In this document: piece by piece, positions 1 to 9,725 of the stretch
How positions within the stretch are numbered: position 1 is the first letter of the stretch
How the letters are laid out: the number at the start of each line of letters is the position of its first letter
Assembly: GCF_023195885.1 (NCBI RefSeq)
Contig: NZ_JALPKO010000012.1
Span: forward strand, 1-46,002
DNA: 46,002 nucleotides
From: Methylonatrum kenyense
GTDB taxonomy: Bacteria; Pseudomonadota; Gammaproteobacteria; Nitrococcales; Aquisalimonadaceae
Direction: 5' to 3'
Program-made: the position numbers and the translations under genes
The notes under the pieces: generated by a model
The model's database searches: none
Told to the model about the DNA's origin: nothing
Seen by the model: only the letters and a program-made list of their open reading frames with translations

Positions 1-1
1 A

Positions 2-55
2 CCGATCATCGGCCGCGCCTTCTACGCCGGCTTCCGCTACGACTTCGGCGGCTAA
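2..55 (+). CDS. C-terminal end of an outer-membrane receptor (partial)
   Basis: Only the last 17 codons are in the window. They read PIIGRAFYAGFRYDFGG and then TAA. The alternating aromatic pattern with a terminal Phe two residues from the end is typical of the last beta-strand of TonB-dependent receptors and other outer-membrane barrels. The family call rests on this short tail alone, and the body of the gene lies upstream of the window. The stop codon lies inside a CTAA directly followed by a transposon-like end, GGAAACGCTGAT. Confidence 0.5.
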   Translation, partial: PIIGRAFYAGFRYDFGG

Positions 56-76
56 GGAAACGCTGATCGATTCGCT
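56..76 (+). repeat. Solo terminal inverted repeat of the MITE family
   Basis: GGAAACGCTGATCGATTC matches the terminus of the 269-bp elements (GGAAACACTGATTTATTC) and is preceded by CTAA, which fits the YTAR target consensus. I find no matching right end before the ttcA stop at 147, so this is a solo end or a decayed remnant. Confidence 0.5.
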
Positions 77-146
77 CCCCGCGACTGCTCGCAACGGAGT
101 CTGACCGCCACAGGGACCGTGGCACCCCTCTCTGAATATGGTCTTC

Positions 147-986
147 TCAGAATCCGGAACGAAGACTGGCGAAGGCATCGGTTTCGTCGGTAACGGGGTC
201 CGGCATGTCTGCCGCCGACTCGCCCACCAGGCCGGCGAAGTCGTACAGCGAATCGTCGGCCAGATGCGAGGGCCGGACATTCTGCAGGCTGCGCAGAATG
301 ATGTTCAGCCGCTTCGGCTCATCCTGCTCCCACTGCCGCAGCATGCGCTGGATCTCCGCCCGCTTCAGGTTCTCCTGCGAGCCGCAGAGATTGCAGGGGA
401 TGATCGGGAAATCGCACAGTTCCGCATAGCGCTCCAGATACCGCTCGGGCACATAGCTCAGCGGCCGAATTACAACATGCTGACCGTCGTTGCTGCGCAG
501 CTTCGGTGGCATGGTCGCCAGCTTGCCGCCGTAGAACATGTTCAGGAACAGCGTCGCGATCAGGTCGTCCCGGTGGTGGCCGAGCGCGATCTTGGTCATG
601 CCCAGTTCAGTGGCCGCGGCATACAGGGCACCGCGGCGCAGGCGTGAACACAACGAGCACATGGTCTTGCCCTCGGGCACCACACGCTTCACCACGCTGT
701 AGGTGTCCTGTTCCAGGATCCTGTACCGCACCCCGCGGCTTTCCAGGTATTCAGGCAGGACGTGCTCGGGCCAGCCCGGCTGCTTCTGGTCGAGATTGAC
801 TGCGGTCAGCTCGAAGCGCACCGGTGCGCGGTCGCGGAGCAACAGCAACATGTCCAGCAGGGCATAGGAGTCCTTGCCGCCGGACAGGCAGACCATCACC
901 CGGTCGCCATCCTCGATCATGCGATAGTCGCTGATCGCGTTGGCGGTCAGGTAGGTCAGGCGTTTTTCGAGATTTTTCAGATTCAT
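147..986 (-). CDS. ttcA: tRNA 2-thiocytidine(32) synthetase TtcA
   Basis: TtcA is the cytoplasmic enzyme that adenylates and thiolates C32 of certain tRNAs, using a bound iron-sulfur cluster. The protein has 279 residues. It shows the PP-loop SGGKDS (residues 35-40), the first cluster CxxC in KTMCSLCSR (Cys110, Cys113) and the downstream PCNLCGSQ motif (Cys198, Cys201), all diagnostic for the family. The frame stays open to 1250, but the extra 88 codons are rich in Arg, Gly and Pro and unlike TtcA, so I start at [11 protein letters not shown]. coli TtcA is about 30 residues longer. The gene is divergent from the P-loop protein gene at 1236, with a 249-nt gap that must hold both promoters. Confidence 0.95.
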   Translation of the reverse strand: MNLKNLEKRLTYLTANAISDYRMIEDGDRVMVCLSGGKDSYALLDMLLLLRDRAPVRFELTAVNLDQKQPGWPEHVLPEYLESRGVRYRILEQDTYSVVKRVVPEGKTMCSLCSRLRRGALYAAATELGMTKIALGHHRDDLIATLFLNMFYGGKLATMPPKLRSNDGQHVVIRPLSYVPERYLERYAELCDFPIIPCNLCGSQENLKRAEIQRMLRQWEQDEPKRLNIILRSLQNVRPSHLADDSLYDFAGLVGESAADMPDPVTDETDAFASLRSGF

Positions 987-1235
987 GGATCTGATCCAGG
1001 CAACGGGCTGATGCGGCCCGCTGTTATACCACCCGGGTCGCAAGGTCCTCAATTGGCGCGCTGACAGGCCGGCTCCGTTGAACGGGCGTGATTGCCCCGA
1101 GCTACCGGCTGCGCCACTATCTGCCGAGAAACCGTTGATCCGCCGCCCATCCGGTGGGCCAGGACACGCCCTAGCATCGGCATCAGACAAACCCTTCACC
1201 AGGGCCCGAGACACCCGCATCCGTGAACCCCCGGC

Positions 1236-2945
1236 ATGGCTGACCGACAAAGTTCCGAGTTCTCAGCGTGGCATCCCGGCCTGGAGGCCGACCTTCCCGC
1301 CCGCTACAAGCCGCTGGAAACCATCCATCGATCGGCCAACGTCGCGACCAGCCTGTCGGACATCCCGGAACTGATGGCCCTGACCGGGCTGGAAGAGGAG
1401 GAACTGGTTACCTTCCGGGCCGAACGGCTGGTGCTTCACGAACTGATTGTCCAGGTCACCGCCGATGTCGTGGTTCTGGAAGGCGAGGAAGAGGAACTCC
1501 TGGGCCAGCACTTTCGCGGCATAGCCCTGAAGATCCTGTCCGACTACCTGGCCCCTCACCTGCCGGCATTCCAGCAGGAGTTCGATCAGCTTTACGAGCA
1601 AATCCACGACCGCGTCGGCGTTATTCTTGCCGGGGCTTTCGCCCCGGAGCCGGCAACGACAGAGCCCGAGCCACGGTCCTGGTTTGCACGCTGGTTCTCC
1701 CGGCGCCGCCCCCCTCGCCCGCCCGCCGACACACGCTCCATCGAGGAACGTCACCTCGACCTGACCCAGGAAATCAAGGAAAAGGGCCTCGCGGCGGAGG
1801 ACAAGCTGGAACGGGCCATCTTCAAGAGCGCGTACCGCGTGCTGAACGCCATCGGCGGCACTCAGGGTCATATCGGGGTGGACCGGGAACTGCTGGCCAC
1901 GCTGATTACGCGGCATGTGTGCAACGACTTCGGCAGCCGTCACCTCGGCCGGCAGATCGCGCCCCATGTGGAGCGGGCCATCGAGGTCGAGGGTTACGAG
2001 CGGCTCCCCTGCGCCAGGGAACCGGTGCTGATCAGCCTCAAGGGCGCCTCCGCCTCCGGCAAGAGCTCACTGCGGCCCTTCCTCAAGGGTTTCCTGCGCG
2101 ACCTGGGCATTCAAGCGAACGAGTATGGCACCGTGTCACCCGATATCTGGCGCCGCCTGCTGCTTGACTACGAGGCCTTGGGCGAGGCCTACAAGTACGC
2201 CGGCCGTCTGGCAGGCAAGGAGGTCAAGCTGGTGGATGCCAAGCTCGACCGTTACATCCGTGACAAGGCCGAGCGCGACCAATCCATCCCCCACCTGCTG
2301 ATCGACCGCTTCCGCTTCGATAGCTTCGCCATGGAAAAGGTGCCGCAGCTGCTGGATGCCACCTACGCCAAGTACATCGCCACCATGTACTTCTATTTCA
2401 TCATCACGCCGCCGGAAGCGACCGTTGAGCGGGGCTGGGAACGCGGGCTGACTCGCGGACGCTACAAGGCCGTGGAGGATTTCCTGGGGCACTGCGTCGA
2501 AGCCTACGACGGCATGCCGAAGTTGCTGTTCAAGTGGCTGGACAGCCCGCAACCCCGTCTCGAATACCACTTCCTGGACAACAGCGTGGCCAAGCACACC
2601 CCGCCGACCACCATCGCCCACGGCAATCGCGAGGTACTCCACATCCTGGATCCGCTGGGCCTGGTCGACATCGATCGTTTCCAGAAGATCAACATCCACG
2701 CCACCCGTCCCGAGGACGTCTATCCGGACGACCACAGCCTGGCCATCGCCAGGAACTGCACCTTCATCAGGCAGTGCCTCGCCAAAGTTCCGGCGGTGCG
2801 CTTTGTCGACACCGACACCGGCCGGACCTACCTGCAGACCTCGGCAGGCCGCTTCTCGGTGGTGGATGCCGCGATCCTTCGGCAGCAGCGGCAGAATAAC
2901 GAGCTGGCCGAGCTTTTCACCGCCATCGGGGCGCCGGAGACCTGA
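1236..2945 (+). CDS. Zeta-toxin-like P-loop NTPase with a long N-terminal domain
   Basis: This 569-residue protein carries a clear Walker A motif, GASASGKSS (about residues 270-278), after a hydrophobic strand (PVLISLKG). Further on, the predicted strand HLLIDRFRF and the stretch [19 protein letters not shown] resemble zeta-toxin or polynucleotide-kinase-like NTPases. The first 260 residues are acidic and probably helical. They include a basic proline-rich patch ([12 protein letters not shown], about 152-163) that may be a linker or a contact with membrane or nucleic acid. True zeta toxins are about 270 residues and sit next to an epsilon antitoxin. No such partner is present, so a housekeeping kinase-like role is more likely than a toxin. 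The substrate cannot be told from sequence. The start is the first ATG of the frame, without a clear Shine-Dalgarno. Confidence 0.7.
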   Translation: MADRQSSEFSAWHPGLEADLPARYKPLETIHRSANVATSLSDIPELMALTGLEEEELVTFRAERLVLHELIVQVTADVVVLEGEEEELLGQHFRGIALKILSDYLAPHLPAFQQEFDQLYEQIHDRVGVILAGAFAPEPATTEPEPRSWFARWFSRRRPPRPPADTRSIEERHLDLTQEIKEKGLAAEDKLERAIFKSAYRVLNAIGGTQGHIGVDRELLATLITRHVCNDFGSRHLGRQIAPHVERAIEVEGYERLPCAREPVLISLKGASASGKSSLRPFLKGFLRDLGIQANEYGTVSPDIWRRLLLDYEALGEAYKYAGRLAGKEVKLVDAKLDRYIRDKAERDQSIPHLLIDRFRFDSFAMEKVPQLLDATYAKYIATMYFYFIITPPEATVERGWERGLTRGRYKAVEDFLGHCVEAYDGMPKLLFKWLDSPQPRLEYHFLDNSVAKHTPPTTIAHGNREVLHILDPLGLVDIDRFQKINIHATRPEDVYPDDHSLAIARNCTFIRQCLAKVPAVRFVDTDTGRTYLQTSAGRFSVVDAAILRQQRQNNELAELFTAIGAPET

Positions 2946-2996
2946 GGACGCACTCGTCCATTTCCCAACCTATGGTCAAGTCCGCAGGAAGCCGAC

Positions 2997-3899
2997 TCAG
3001 AAATTACGGGTTGTTGCCTGCGAGGGCTCGCCGCGCCGCACGGTGACGGTTTCGACGTTATCGAGCAGCTCATCCCGGATGGCGTCATCCTCTTCTTCCG
3101 GATCGTCATCCAGCGCGTTGCAGGTGTAGGAGATCTGGTAATCGCCGCTACGCAGCGGAGGGGTGATGTAGTTGCCATCGGCATCGGTGGAGACGACCAC
3201 CACCGGATCATTCTCGGAACCGGCCGGGCCGCGAATATCGCGCACACTGGCATCCTCGCGGAACACGTAGACCGCGCGCTGGTCCAGCTCCGCATCGCTA
3301 CAGGCAGCCACGTTTCCTTCCACATACCCCGCCTGGTCGAGCCGCACCACATAGCCGGCCGGACGAAACGCATAGGACACCACGCTGCCGCCCTCCCGCT
3401 CGGGGAGCAGCGCCGACAGGGTATTGATCACCAGAACCAGGTCGTTGCCACCGGCGAGCCGGACGCTGTACCGGGACTCGAAGGAGGCGTTGCCAATTTC
3501 CAGCGGCAGGCCATCGACTTCCGAGCCCGGCGGCTCGAACCCACTGATGGCACGAAGCACCAGCCCGCGGTAACTGCCGGTCGGCAGATCGAAGCCGGTA
3601 CTGATCAGCACACCGCCGGAGGTCGGGTCAACGAGTATATCCGGTTCGGTTTCGGCAAACTCCAAACGCTCGGTGGCGGCACCACTGCGCTGGAAATCGA
3701 CGCCGTCCAGGGTTAGCAGAAAGCTGTTGTAACCGCCCGCATCCGCAGCCAGCACGCTGATGGACGCCGACCCGTCCCCATTGCCGCCGCCGTTGTCATC
3801 GTCATCGCTGCTACCGCCAAAATTGCCGATTTCCAGCCGGCAACCGCCCAGCAGCAGGCTGGCAGCAACGAGGGGGATCAAGAGGACGTGCCTGGGCAT
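2997..3899 (-). CDS. DUF4382-like lipoprotein
   Basis: This 300-residue protein has a lipoprotein signal ending in the lipobox LLGGC (Cys19), followed by a low-complexity linker rich in Asp, Gly and Asn. The body (ISVLAADAGGYNSFLLTLDGVDFQR, shown here only as a beta-sandwich pattern) resembles DUF4382 proteins. The C-terminal half has a carboxypeptidase-regulatory or CNA-B-like repeat (VVVVSTDADGNYITPPL followed by GDYQISYTCNA). It is most likely anchored to the outer membrane; function is unknown. It follows a similar lipoprotein gene on the same strand, 90 nt downstream. The two share architecture and the xAVYVx...xTDxDGx...GDY core, so they are probably an old duplication. Confidence 0.7.
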   Translation of the reverse strand: MPRHVLLIPLVAASLLLGGCRLEIGNFGGSSDDDDNGGGNGDGSASISVLAADAGGYNSFLLTLDGVDFQRSGAATERLEFAETEPDILVDPTSGGVLISTGFDLPTGSYRGLVLRAISGFEPPGSEVDGLPLEIGNASFESRYSVRLAGGNDLVLVINTLSALLPEREGGSVVSYAFRPAGYVVRLDQAGYVEGNVAACSDAELDQRAVYVFREDASVRDIRGPAGSENDPVVVVSTDADGNYITPPLRSGDYQISYTCNALDDDPEEEDDAIRDELLDNVETVTVRRGEPSQATTRNF

Positions 3900-3905
3900 G
3901 AGAAA

Positions 3906-3951
3906 CCCCGATGGATCCGATTATCTCCTCAGAGTACCGAACCCATCGGGG
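3906..3951 (-). other. Inverted repeat in the leader of the second lipoprotein gene
   Basis: A 9-bp perfect inverted repeat (ccccgatgg at 3906-3914 and ccatcgggg at 3943-3951, loop of 28 nt) lies between the two lipoprotein genes. It ends 6 nt from the start codon of the downstream gene on the minus strand. The run of T after the stem is only three long, so it is a weak terminator. It could instead act as an attenuating leader hairpin. Confidence 0.35.
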
Positions 3952-3989
3952 CCTGTCAGGCGAGATGGAAGGAAGCGGGATTAAGCGTC

Positions 3990-5105
3990 TTATTCCCCGT
4001 TTTCTTCGTCTTCACCGTTCTCCTCTTCGTCTTCTTCTCCCGGATCTTCAAAGTTTTCCGTTGGGAAATTGACAACCGTTGCCTGGCCGGCTTCCACTGG
4101 GGCAGGTGACCAATCGACGAAGTCGATAGGAGTATCCCTTTCAGCATCATCCGAATCCGCGTCGAACGTTAACGCTACAGTGTAATCGCCTTCCGGAACA
4201 AAACCCGCTGAATAGAAATATCCCCAAGTCTCACCGTTCGACTCTTCATCCTCGATGGGCATGTACCTGACATTCGCCGTCGTTATCGGATTACCGTCCA
4301 GGTCTTCCCCATCCTCATCAGTCCTGATGTTGAGAAACTCAACGTCGTCTCCGATGCCTTCATATACATACACTGCTGCCCCTGGGCAGATGTAGTGATT
4401 TTTATCCTCATCAGGGTGCGGCATACACTGCTCGACGATCTCGTTGGGAATGATACTCGCGTCCACCTGCCCTCGAATTACGCCTACATCAGCGTTCTCG
4501 ATGATTCGAATACCCGTCCTCCGCAATCTGTGGAACCCATCCCACTGCGTTCCTACCCCACGAGTAATCATCTTACGAAGATCAAAATCGGCCGTTAGGG
4601 CCAAAACGCCACCTGGCGGGACGGTAAACGACCCTTGCGTTTGCACCCCCGCCGGTTCACCACCTGGGATGGCCAACCGTTGCTCAGGTTCGTCCGCGAA
4701 TCGGATCACCGAGGTGGTGACTTGACGATTTTGAGGGGGACCACTTTGGGATTCATCCGGCTCAATCAGAAACCGGATTTGGTTGTATTCACCGGCAGGA
4801 ACTTCTTCGCCGACGAACAGCGCTTCCGATTCCTCACCCTGCAACGCAAGAAGATCAATCTCGCGAACCGATTCGAACTCGATAAGTTCCTGTCGACCGG
4901 ACGGACCCCGCAATTCCACAGCCGTAAATCTCAGAAAAACGTTGGTTGCATTATCGATTGGGCCATCGGTCACCGCCAGACTAAGCTGCCCGGTTTCACC
5001 GCTACTACTACTGCTTCCGCCACTGCTACCGCTGTTACAGGCAAGCAAGGTCGCACTGGCGGCAACCAGGCCGAGCAGGCACAGACGTTTCAGATTGATC
5101 GTCAT
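3990..5105 (-). CDS. DUF4382 domain lipoprotein with acidic tail
   Basis: This 371-residue lipoprotein has a signal peptide ending in LLAC (Cys23) and a Ser/Gly linker (NSGSSGGSSSSSGE). The following segment, GQLSLAVTDGPIDNATNVFL, is the classic start of DUF4382, found in exported proteins of unknown function. A second beta-rich region (about residues 205-340) has the same xVYVx...TDEDGx...GDY pattern as the neighbouring lipoprotein. The last 25 residues are almost all Glu, Asp, Asn and Gly. The coding sequence looks more AT-rich than its surroundings, especially around 4150-4600, which may point to transfer or relaxed codon use. It is the first gene of a likely two-gene unit. Confidence 0.75.
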   Translation of the reverse strand: MTINLKRLCLLGLVAASATLLACNSGSSGGSSSSSGETGQLSLAVTDGPIDNATNVFLRFTAVELRGPSGRQELIEFESVREIDLLALQGEESEALFVGEEVPAGEYNQIRFLIEPDESQSGPPQNRQVTTSVIRFADEPEQRLAIPGGEPAGVQTQGSFTVPPGGVLALTADFDLRKMITRGVGTQWDGFHRLRRTGIRIIENADVGVIRGQVDASIIPNEIVEQCMPHPDEDKNHYICPGAAVYVYEGIGDDVEFLNIRTDEDGEDLDGNPITTANVRYMPIEDEESNGETWGYFYSAGFVPEGDYTVALTFDADSDDAERDTPIDFVDWSPAPVEAGQATVVNFPTENFEDPGEEDEEENGEDEENGE

Positions 5106-5500
5106 GAGAACCTCTCTATCGTTCGACTGTTACGAGGGCGCCGCTGTGAAGGGATTGTTTTGGCGCGCACGATTCAACGATAGATGAAGTTCGGACTGTT
5201 GATGGAGTGTGTATTTGGCGACAGTTTCAAGGTTGACGGCGACCCAAAGTGGGCAGGATGACCACCCGATCGCAGCGAGCACGGAGCGGCGTGGGAGGAG
5301 AAGGTTTTTCTCCGGCGCTGTTGGCGCGAAGCGTCGTCACGACGGAAAAAAGCTTGTCCTCCCACGGCACGGGGCCTGGGGGTCGTCGCGATAACGTGGG
5401 GGCCAGTGCAAGGTTTCGTCTGGCCTGACGTGCCTGCGGCCCAACAGGGCCAGCCGAAATCTTCCACTGCCCCTACCAGACTGAGAGTGGTTGCGCTGCC
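5106..5500. other. Intergenic region without a credible gene
   Basis: This 395-nt gap lies between the 3' end of metY and the start of the DUF4382 lipoprotein gene, both on the minus strand. No reading frame in it looks coding. The lipoprotein promoter should lie in its low end (5106-5230, visibly AT-richer). The middle holds a large imperfect palindrome, annotated separately. Confidence 0.6.
5290..5366. repeat. Long imperfect palindrome with two nested hairpins
   Basis: The arms are cgtgggaggagaaggttttt (5290-5309) continuing to 5313, and its near-complement at 5344-5366, about 23 nt each with a few mismatches. Between them sit two small hairpins, gcgc-tgttg-gcgc (about 5315-5327) and cgtcg-tca-cgacg (about 5332-5344, touching the outer arm). 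The transcript of either strand could fold into a branched structure. It may be a bidirectional transcription barrier after metY, an extragenic palindromic element, or a decayed mobile element. Nothing in the window repeats it. Confidence 0.55.
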
Positions 5501-6790
<1,290 letters not shown>

Positions 6791-6798
6791 TCAGGGTG

Positions 6799-7275
6799 TC
6801 AGCTTACGGTACCGAGGGGCCGCCGTGCGGAAATCACGCCGGTGTTGACGCCCATCCAGTTGAGGCCACCGAACAGCCGGCCATGCTCAATCTTGACGCA
6901 GCGGTCCATGACCACTTGCAGGCCGGCCGACGTGGCGCGTTCGGCCGCTGCCCGGTTGCAGACACCAAGCTGCATCCACAGCACGCTGGCGCCTGACGCA
7001 ACAGCGGCGTCCACCAGCGCCGACACCTCCTCGCTGCGCCGGAACACATCCACCATGTCCACCGGCTCGGGGATGCTGGCCAGATCCGGATAGCAGGGCT
7101 CGCCCAGCACCTCGTCGTAACCCGGATTGACCGGGATGATCCGGTAGCCGTGATCCTGCATGTACTTGGCCGCGAAATAGCTCGGCCGGTACCAGTTGGC
7201 CGACAGGCCGACCACCGCAATGCGCCGGCAGCGCTGCAGGATATCGCGCAAACTGTGAATATCATCCACCGACAT
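6799..7275 (-). CDS. CoA-binding domain protein (YccU family)
   Basis: A 158-residue single-domain protein with a Rossmann-like CoA-binding fold, like the N-terminal part of succinyl-CoA synthetase alpha. The nucleotide loop VVGLSANWYRPSY (about residues 21-33), PVNPGYDEVLGE and the late LWMQLGV and MDRCVKIEH segments match the YccU/YneT family. No catalytic activity is established for this family; CoA binding is inferred from homology. It starts 3 nt after the aminotransferase stop and ends 20 nt before metY, so the three genes are likely cotranscribed, linking it to amino-acid metabolism. Confidence 0.88.
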   Translation of the reverse strand: MSVDDIHSLRDILQRCRRIAVVGLSANWYRPSYFAAKYMQDHGYRIIPVNPGYDEVLGEPCYPDLASIPEPVDMVDVFRRSEEVSALVDAAVASGASVLWMQLGVCNRAAAERATSAGLQVVMDRCVKIEHGRLFGGLNWMGVNTGVISARRPLGTVS

Positions 7276-7278
7276 GGT

Positions 7279-8490
7279 TCAGAAGCGCTGCTTCTCCATC
7301 CACGGAATGATGCGTTCGAACGCCTCCTCGATCTTCTCCATGGAGGTGGAGTAACTGATCCGAAGCGAATTGATGCAGGATTCCCCGAAGGCATCGCCCG
7401 GCACCGTGCAGACACCGGTCTCGCGCAGCATGTTAAGCGCAACGGTATTGGCGTTCACATGCTCCGGCAGCGAGGGGAACATGTAGAACGCGCCCTGCGG
7501 CCAGTAGCCGGTCATGTGCGGCGTGTCCGCCACCAGGTGCACCAGACGATCCCGACGGGCAGCGTAGTCGGCCACCATGCCATCGATGCAACTCCGGCCC
7601 CCGCGCAGCGCGGCCACCCCGGCCCACTGCGCCGGCGTGTTGGCCACCGTGGTCGTGAACATGTGGTAGCGACGCAGCTTCTTGATCGCGCCCTGGCTGG
7701 AGATGATCCAGCCGATGCGCAGTCCCGCCATGCTGAAGGTCTTGGAGAAACTGGACACCACCATGATGTTGTCCAGGTCCACGGCGTGCCGCAACACGCT
7801 GGGGTATTCCATGTCGTCCAGGATCAGATGGTCATAGACCTCGTCGCTGAACACGTAGATGCCGCGATAGGCGCATTCCTCGCAGATCGCCTCGATGGTC
7901 TCCCGCGGGTAGATCGTGCCGGTCGGGTTGCTCGGTGAGTTCAGCACCACGCCATAGGTGTTCAGATCCATCGCATCGATCACTTCCTGGGGATCGAGTT
8001 GATGTCCGTGTTCGGCGCGGGTCGGAATGTACTTGACCTCGCCACCGTTAAGCCGGATCAGCGGTGCGTAAAGCAGGAAGGTCGGATCCGCACAGATGAA
8101 TTCACGCCCCGGCGCCGAAGTGGCGGTCAGCGCCAGATACATGGCCTCGGTGGCACCGGTGGTGATGAGGATGTTGTCCTCGGTGATCGTGCGGCCGCTG
8201 CGCTCTGAATAATAATCCGCCACCGCACTCAGCAGTTCGGGCAGCCCGGCATCCATCGTATAGCCGGTATGTCCGGCCTGCAGCGCCTCGACATGGGCCT
8301 TGATGATGTGATCCGGGGTTGGGAAATTCGGCTGGCCGATGGACAAATGGATCACATCGTCCATCTCGGCGGCCAGATTGACCATGCGCCGGATGCCGGC
8401 GACCGGAATGGCGCGCAGCGAAGGAGTCCAGGTGGCCTCCTCCATCTCCTCGACTTCCGTCAGATCGGCTTCCAGTGGAGTCACTGCCAT
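7279..8490 (-). CDS. Class I/II PLP-dependent aminotransferase
   Basis: This 403-residue fold-type I aminotransferase resembles the aspartate/aromatic group. Visible motifs are LSIGQPNFPTPDHI near the N-terminus, NSPSNPTGTIY (substrate and PLP contacts), SDEVYDHL, and the PLP lysine in SFSKTFSMAGLRIGW (Lys250). Arg in LRISYST near the C-terminus would hold the substrate carboxylate. I start at MAVTPLEADL, preceded by a GGGGGCAGGG purine run. The upstream extension of 26 codons is not aminotransferase-like. It is the first gene of the unit with the CoA-binding protein and metY. The amino donor cannot be read from sequence. Confidence 0.88.
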   Translation of the reverse strand: MAVTPLEADLTEVEEMEEATWTPSLRAIPVAGIRRMVNLAAEMDDVIHLSIGQPNFPTPDHIIKAHVEALQAGHTGYTMDAGLPELLSAVADYYSERSGRTITEDNILITTGATEAMYLALTATSAPGREFICADPTFLLYAPLIRLNGGEVKYIPTRAEHGHQLDPQEVIDAMDLNTYGVVLNSPSNPTGTIYPRETIEAICEECAYRGIYVFSDEVYDHLILDDMEYPSVLRHAVDLDNIMVVSSFSKTFSMAGLRIGWIISSQGAIKKLRRYHMFTTTVANTPAQWAGVAALRGGRSCIDGMVADYAARRDRLVHLVADTPHMTGYWPQGAFYMFPSLPEHVNANTVALNMLRETGVCTVPGDAFGESCINSLRISYSTSMEKIEEAFERIIPWMEKQRF

Positions 8491-8712
8491 CGCCCTGCCC
8501 CCGTTTCCGCTTGACCCGTGCTCCAGCCGACTATGTCTGCGCACCGCGAGGGGGTCAAGCATGCGCATTCAGGCGACGCAGCGTACCCGCGATTGTCCAC
8601 CGAGGCCGGGCCCCGCCTGCATTTGCGCACTTTGAAAATCGCATATTGACGCTGCTCGCAGGCGCTCGGTAACGTCGGCCGACGGAAACAGTCACGTCGC
8701 TGGGGGAATGGG
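8491..8712. promoter_or_regulatory. Shared divergent promoter region
   Basis: These 222 nt separate the divergently transcribed aminotransferase unit (minus) and hydroxyacid dehydrogenase unit (plus), so both promoters must lie here. The stretch at 8622-8650 is AT-richer (ttgcgcactttgaaaatcgc) and is the best place for a plus-strand promoter, but no clean -35/-10 pair stands out. Confidence 0.4.
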
Positions 8713-9687
8713 ATGACCGATCGACCGCGCATCGCGATTGTCACGGCGGCGGGGGAAAGCTGGCCACCGGGCCTGGACCCGCTGCGGGGTCAGGCCGAAC
8801 TGATGCTCGCCAACGACGAGCGCAGCCTGCGTGAAGCGCTTCCAGAAGCCGATATTCTGATGGTCACCGACTTCCGCACGGACCTGCTGGAAGACTGCTG
8901 GCCGGAGCAGCACCGCATTCGCTGGATCCATGCCACCAGCGCCGGCGTCGATGCATTGATGATCCCGCCCATCCGGCACAGCGACATTCCCGTGACCAAT
9001 GCCCGGGGCATTTTTGACCGTCCGATTGCCGAGTTCGTGCTTGGCCTGATCCTGTGTTTTGCCAAGGATTATCCCGGTTCGCTGCGCTACCAGGCGGAGC
9101 GCGCCTGGGTCCATCGCGAGACTGAGCGCATCGAGGGCAAGCGGGCGTTGATCGTCGGCGCCGGCTCCATCGGCCGTCAGATCGGCAAGCTTTTGAGCGC
9201 CGTCGGTCTGGCGGTGACCGCGATGAGCCGCTCGGCCCGGGAAGGCGACCCGGATTTCGACCGGGTGCATGCCGCCGAGCGGTTCCAGTCACTGCTGCCC
9301 GATGCCGACTACGTGGTGATCGCGGCGCCCCTCACGCCGGACACCGAGGGCCTGTTCGATGCTGATGCGTTCTCACGGATGCAGCCAACGGCACGCCTGA
9401 TCAACATCGGTCGCGGACCGATCGTGCGGACCGACGATCTGGTGGCGGCGCTGGACAGCGGTGAAATCGCCGGTGCCGGACTGGACGTGTTCGAACAGGA
9501 GCCGCTGCCGGCGAATCATCCGCTCTGGGACATGCCCAACGTCATTCTGTCGGCACACATGGCCGGCGACGTGATCGGCTGGAAGGAGGCGCTGAGCGAG
9601 CAGTTCATTGCCAACTTCGAGCGCTGGCAGGCCGGCGAGCCACTGCACAATCCGGTGGACAAAGAGCGTGGCTACGCCGCGCGCTGA
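8713..9687 (+). CDS. D-2-hydroxyacid dehydrogenase
   Basis: A 324-residue NAD(P)-dependent oxidoreductase that interconverts a 2-oxoacid and a D-2-hydroxyacid. The dinucleotide loop is GAGSIG (149-154). The catalytic triad is present: Arg234 in NIGRGPIV, Glu263 in DVFEQEPLP and His282 in ILSAHMAGD. The catalytic domain includes the conserved WIHATSAGVD segment. The substrate is not evident; the family includes glyoxylate/hydroxypyruvate reductases. It leads a plus-strand set with an amidase (38 nt on) and a semialdehyde dehydrogenase, which suggests catabolism of an amide-containing compound. Confidence 0.88.
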   Translation: MTDRPRIAIVTAAGESWPPGLDPLRGQAELMLANDERSLREALPEADILMVTDFRTDLLEDCWPEQHRIRWIHATSAGVDALMIPPIRHSDIPVTNARGIFDRPIAEFVLGLILCFAKDYPGSLRYQAERAWVHRETERIEGKRALIVGAGSIGRQIGKLLSAVGLAVTAMSRSAREGDPDFDRVHAAERFQSLLPDADYVVIAAPLTPDTEGLFDADAFSRMQPTARLINIGRGPIVRTDDLVAALDSGEIAGAGLDVFEQEPLPANHPLWDMPNVILSAHMAGDVIGWKEALSEQFIANFERWQAGEPLHNPVDKERGYAAR

Positions 9688-9725
9688 TGGCACAACGACG
9701 CCACTTCATAGGGGAATGACGAGGC

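Noticed and set aside
987-1250. N-terminal extension of ttcA
   Set aside because: Open frame, but Arg/Gly/Pro-rich and unlike any TtcA; it would overlap the start of the divergent gene.
1236-2945. Toxin-antitoxin locus at the zeta-like gene
   Set aside because: No antitoxin gene next to it and the protein is twice the usual toxin length.
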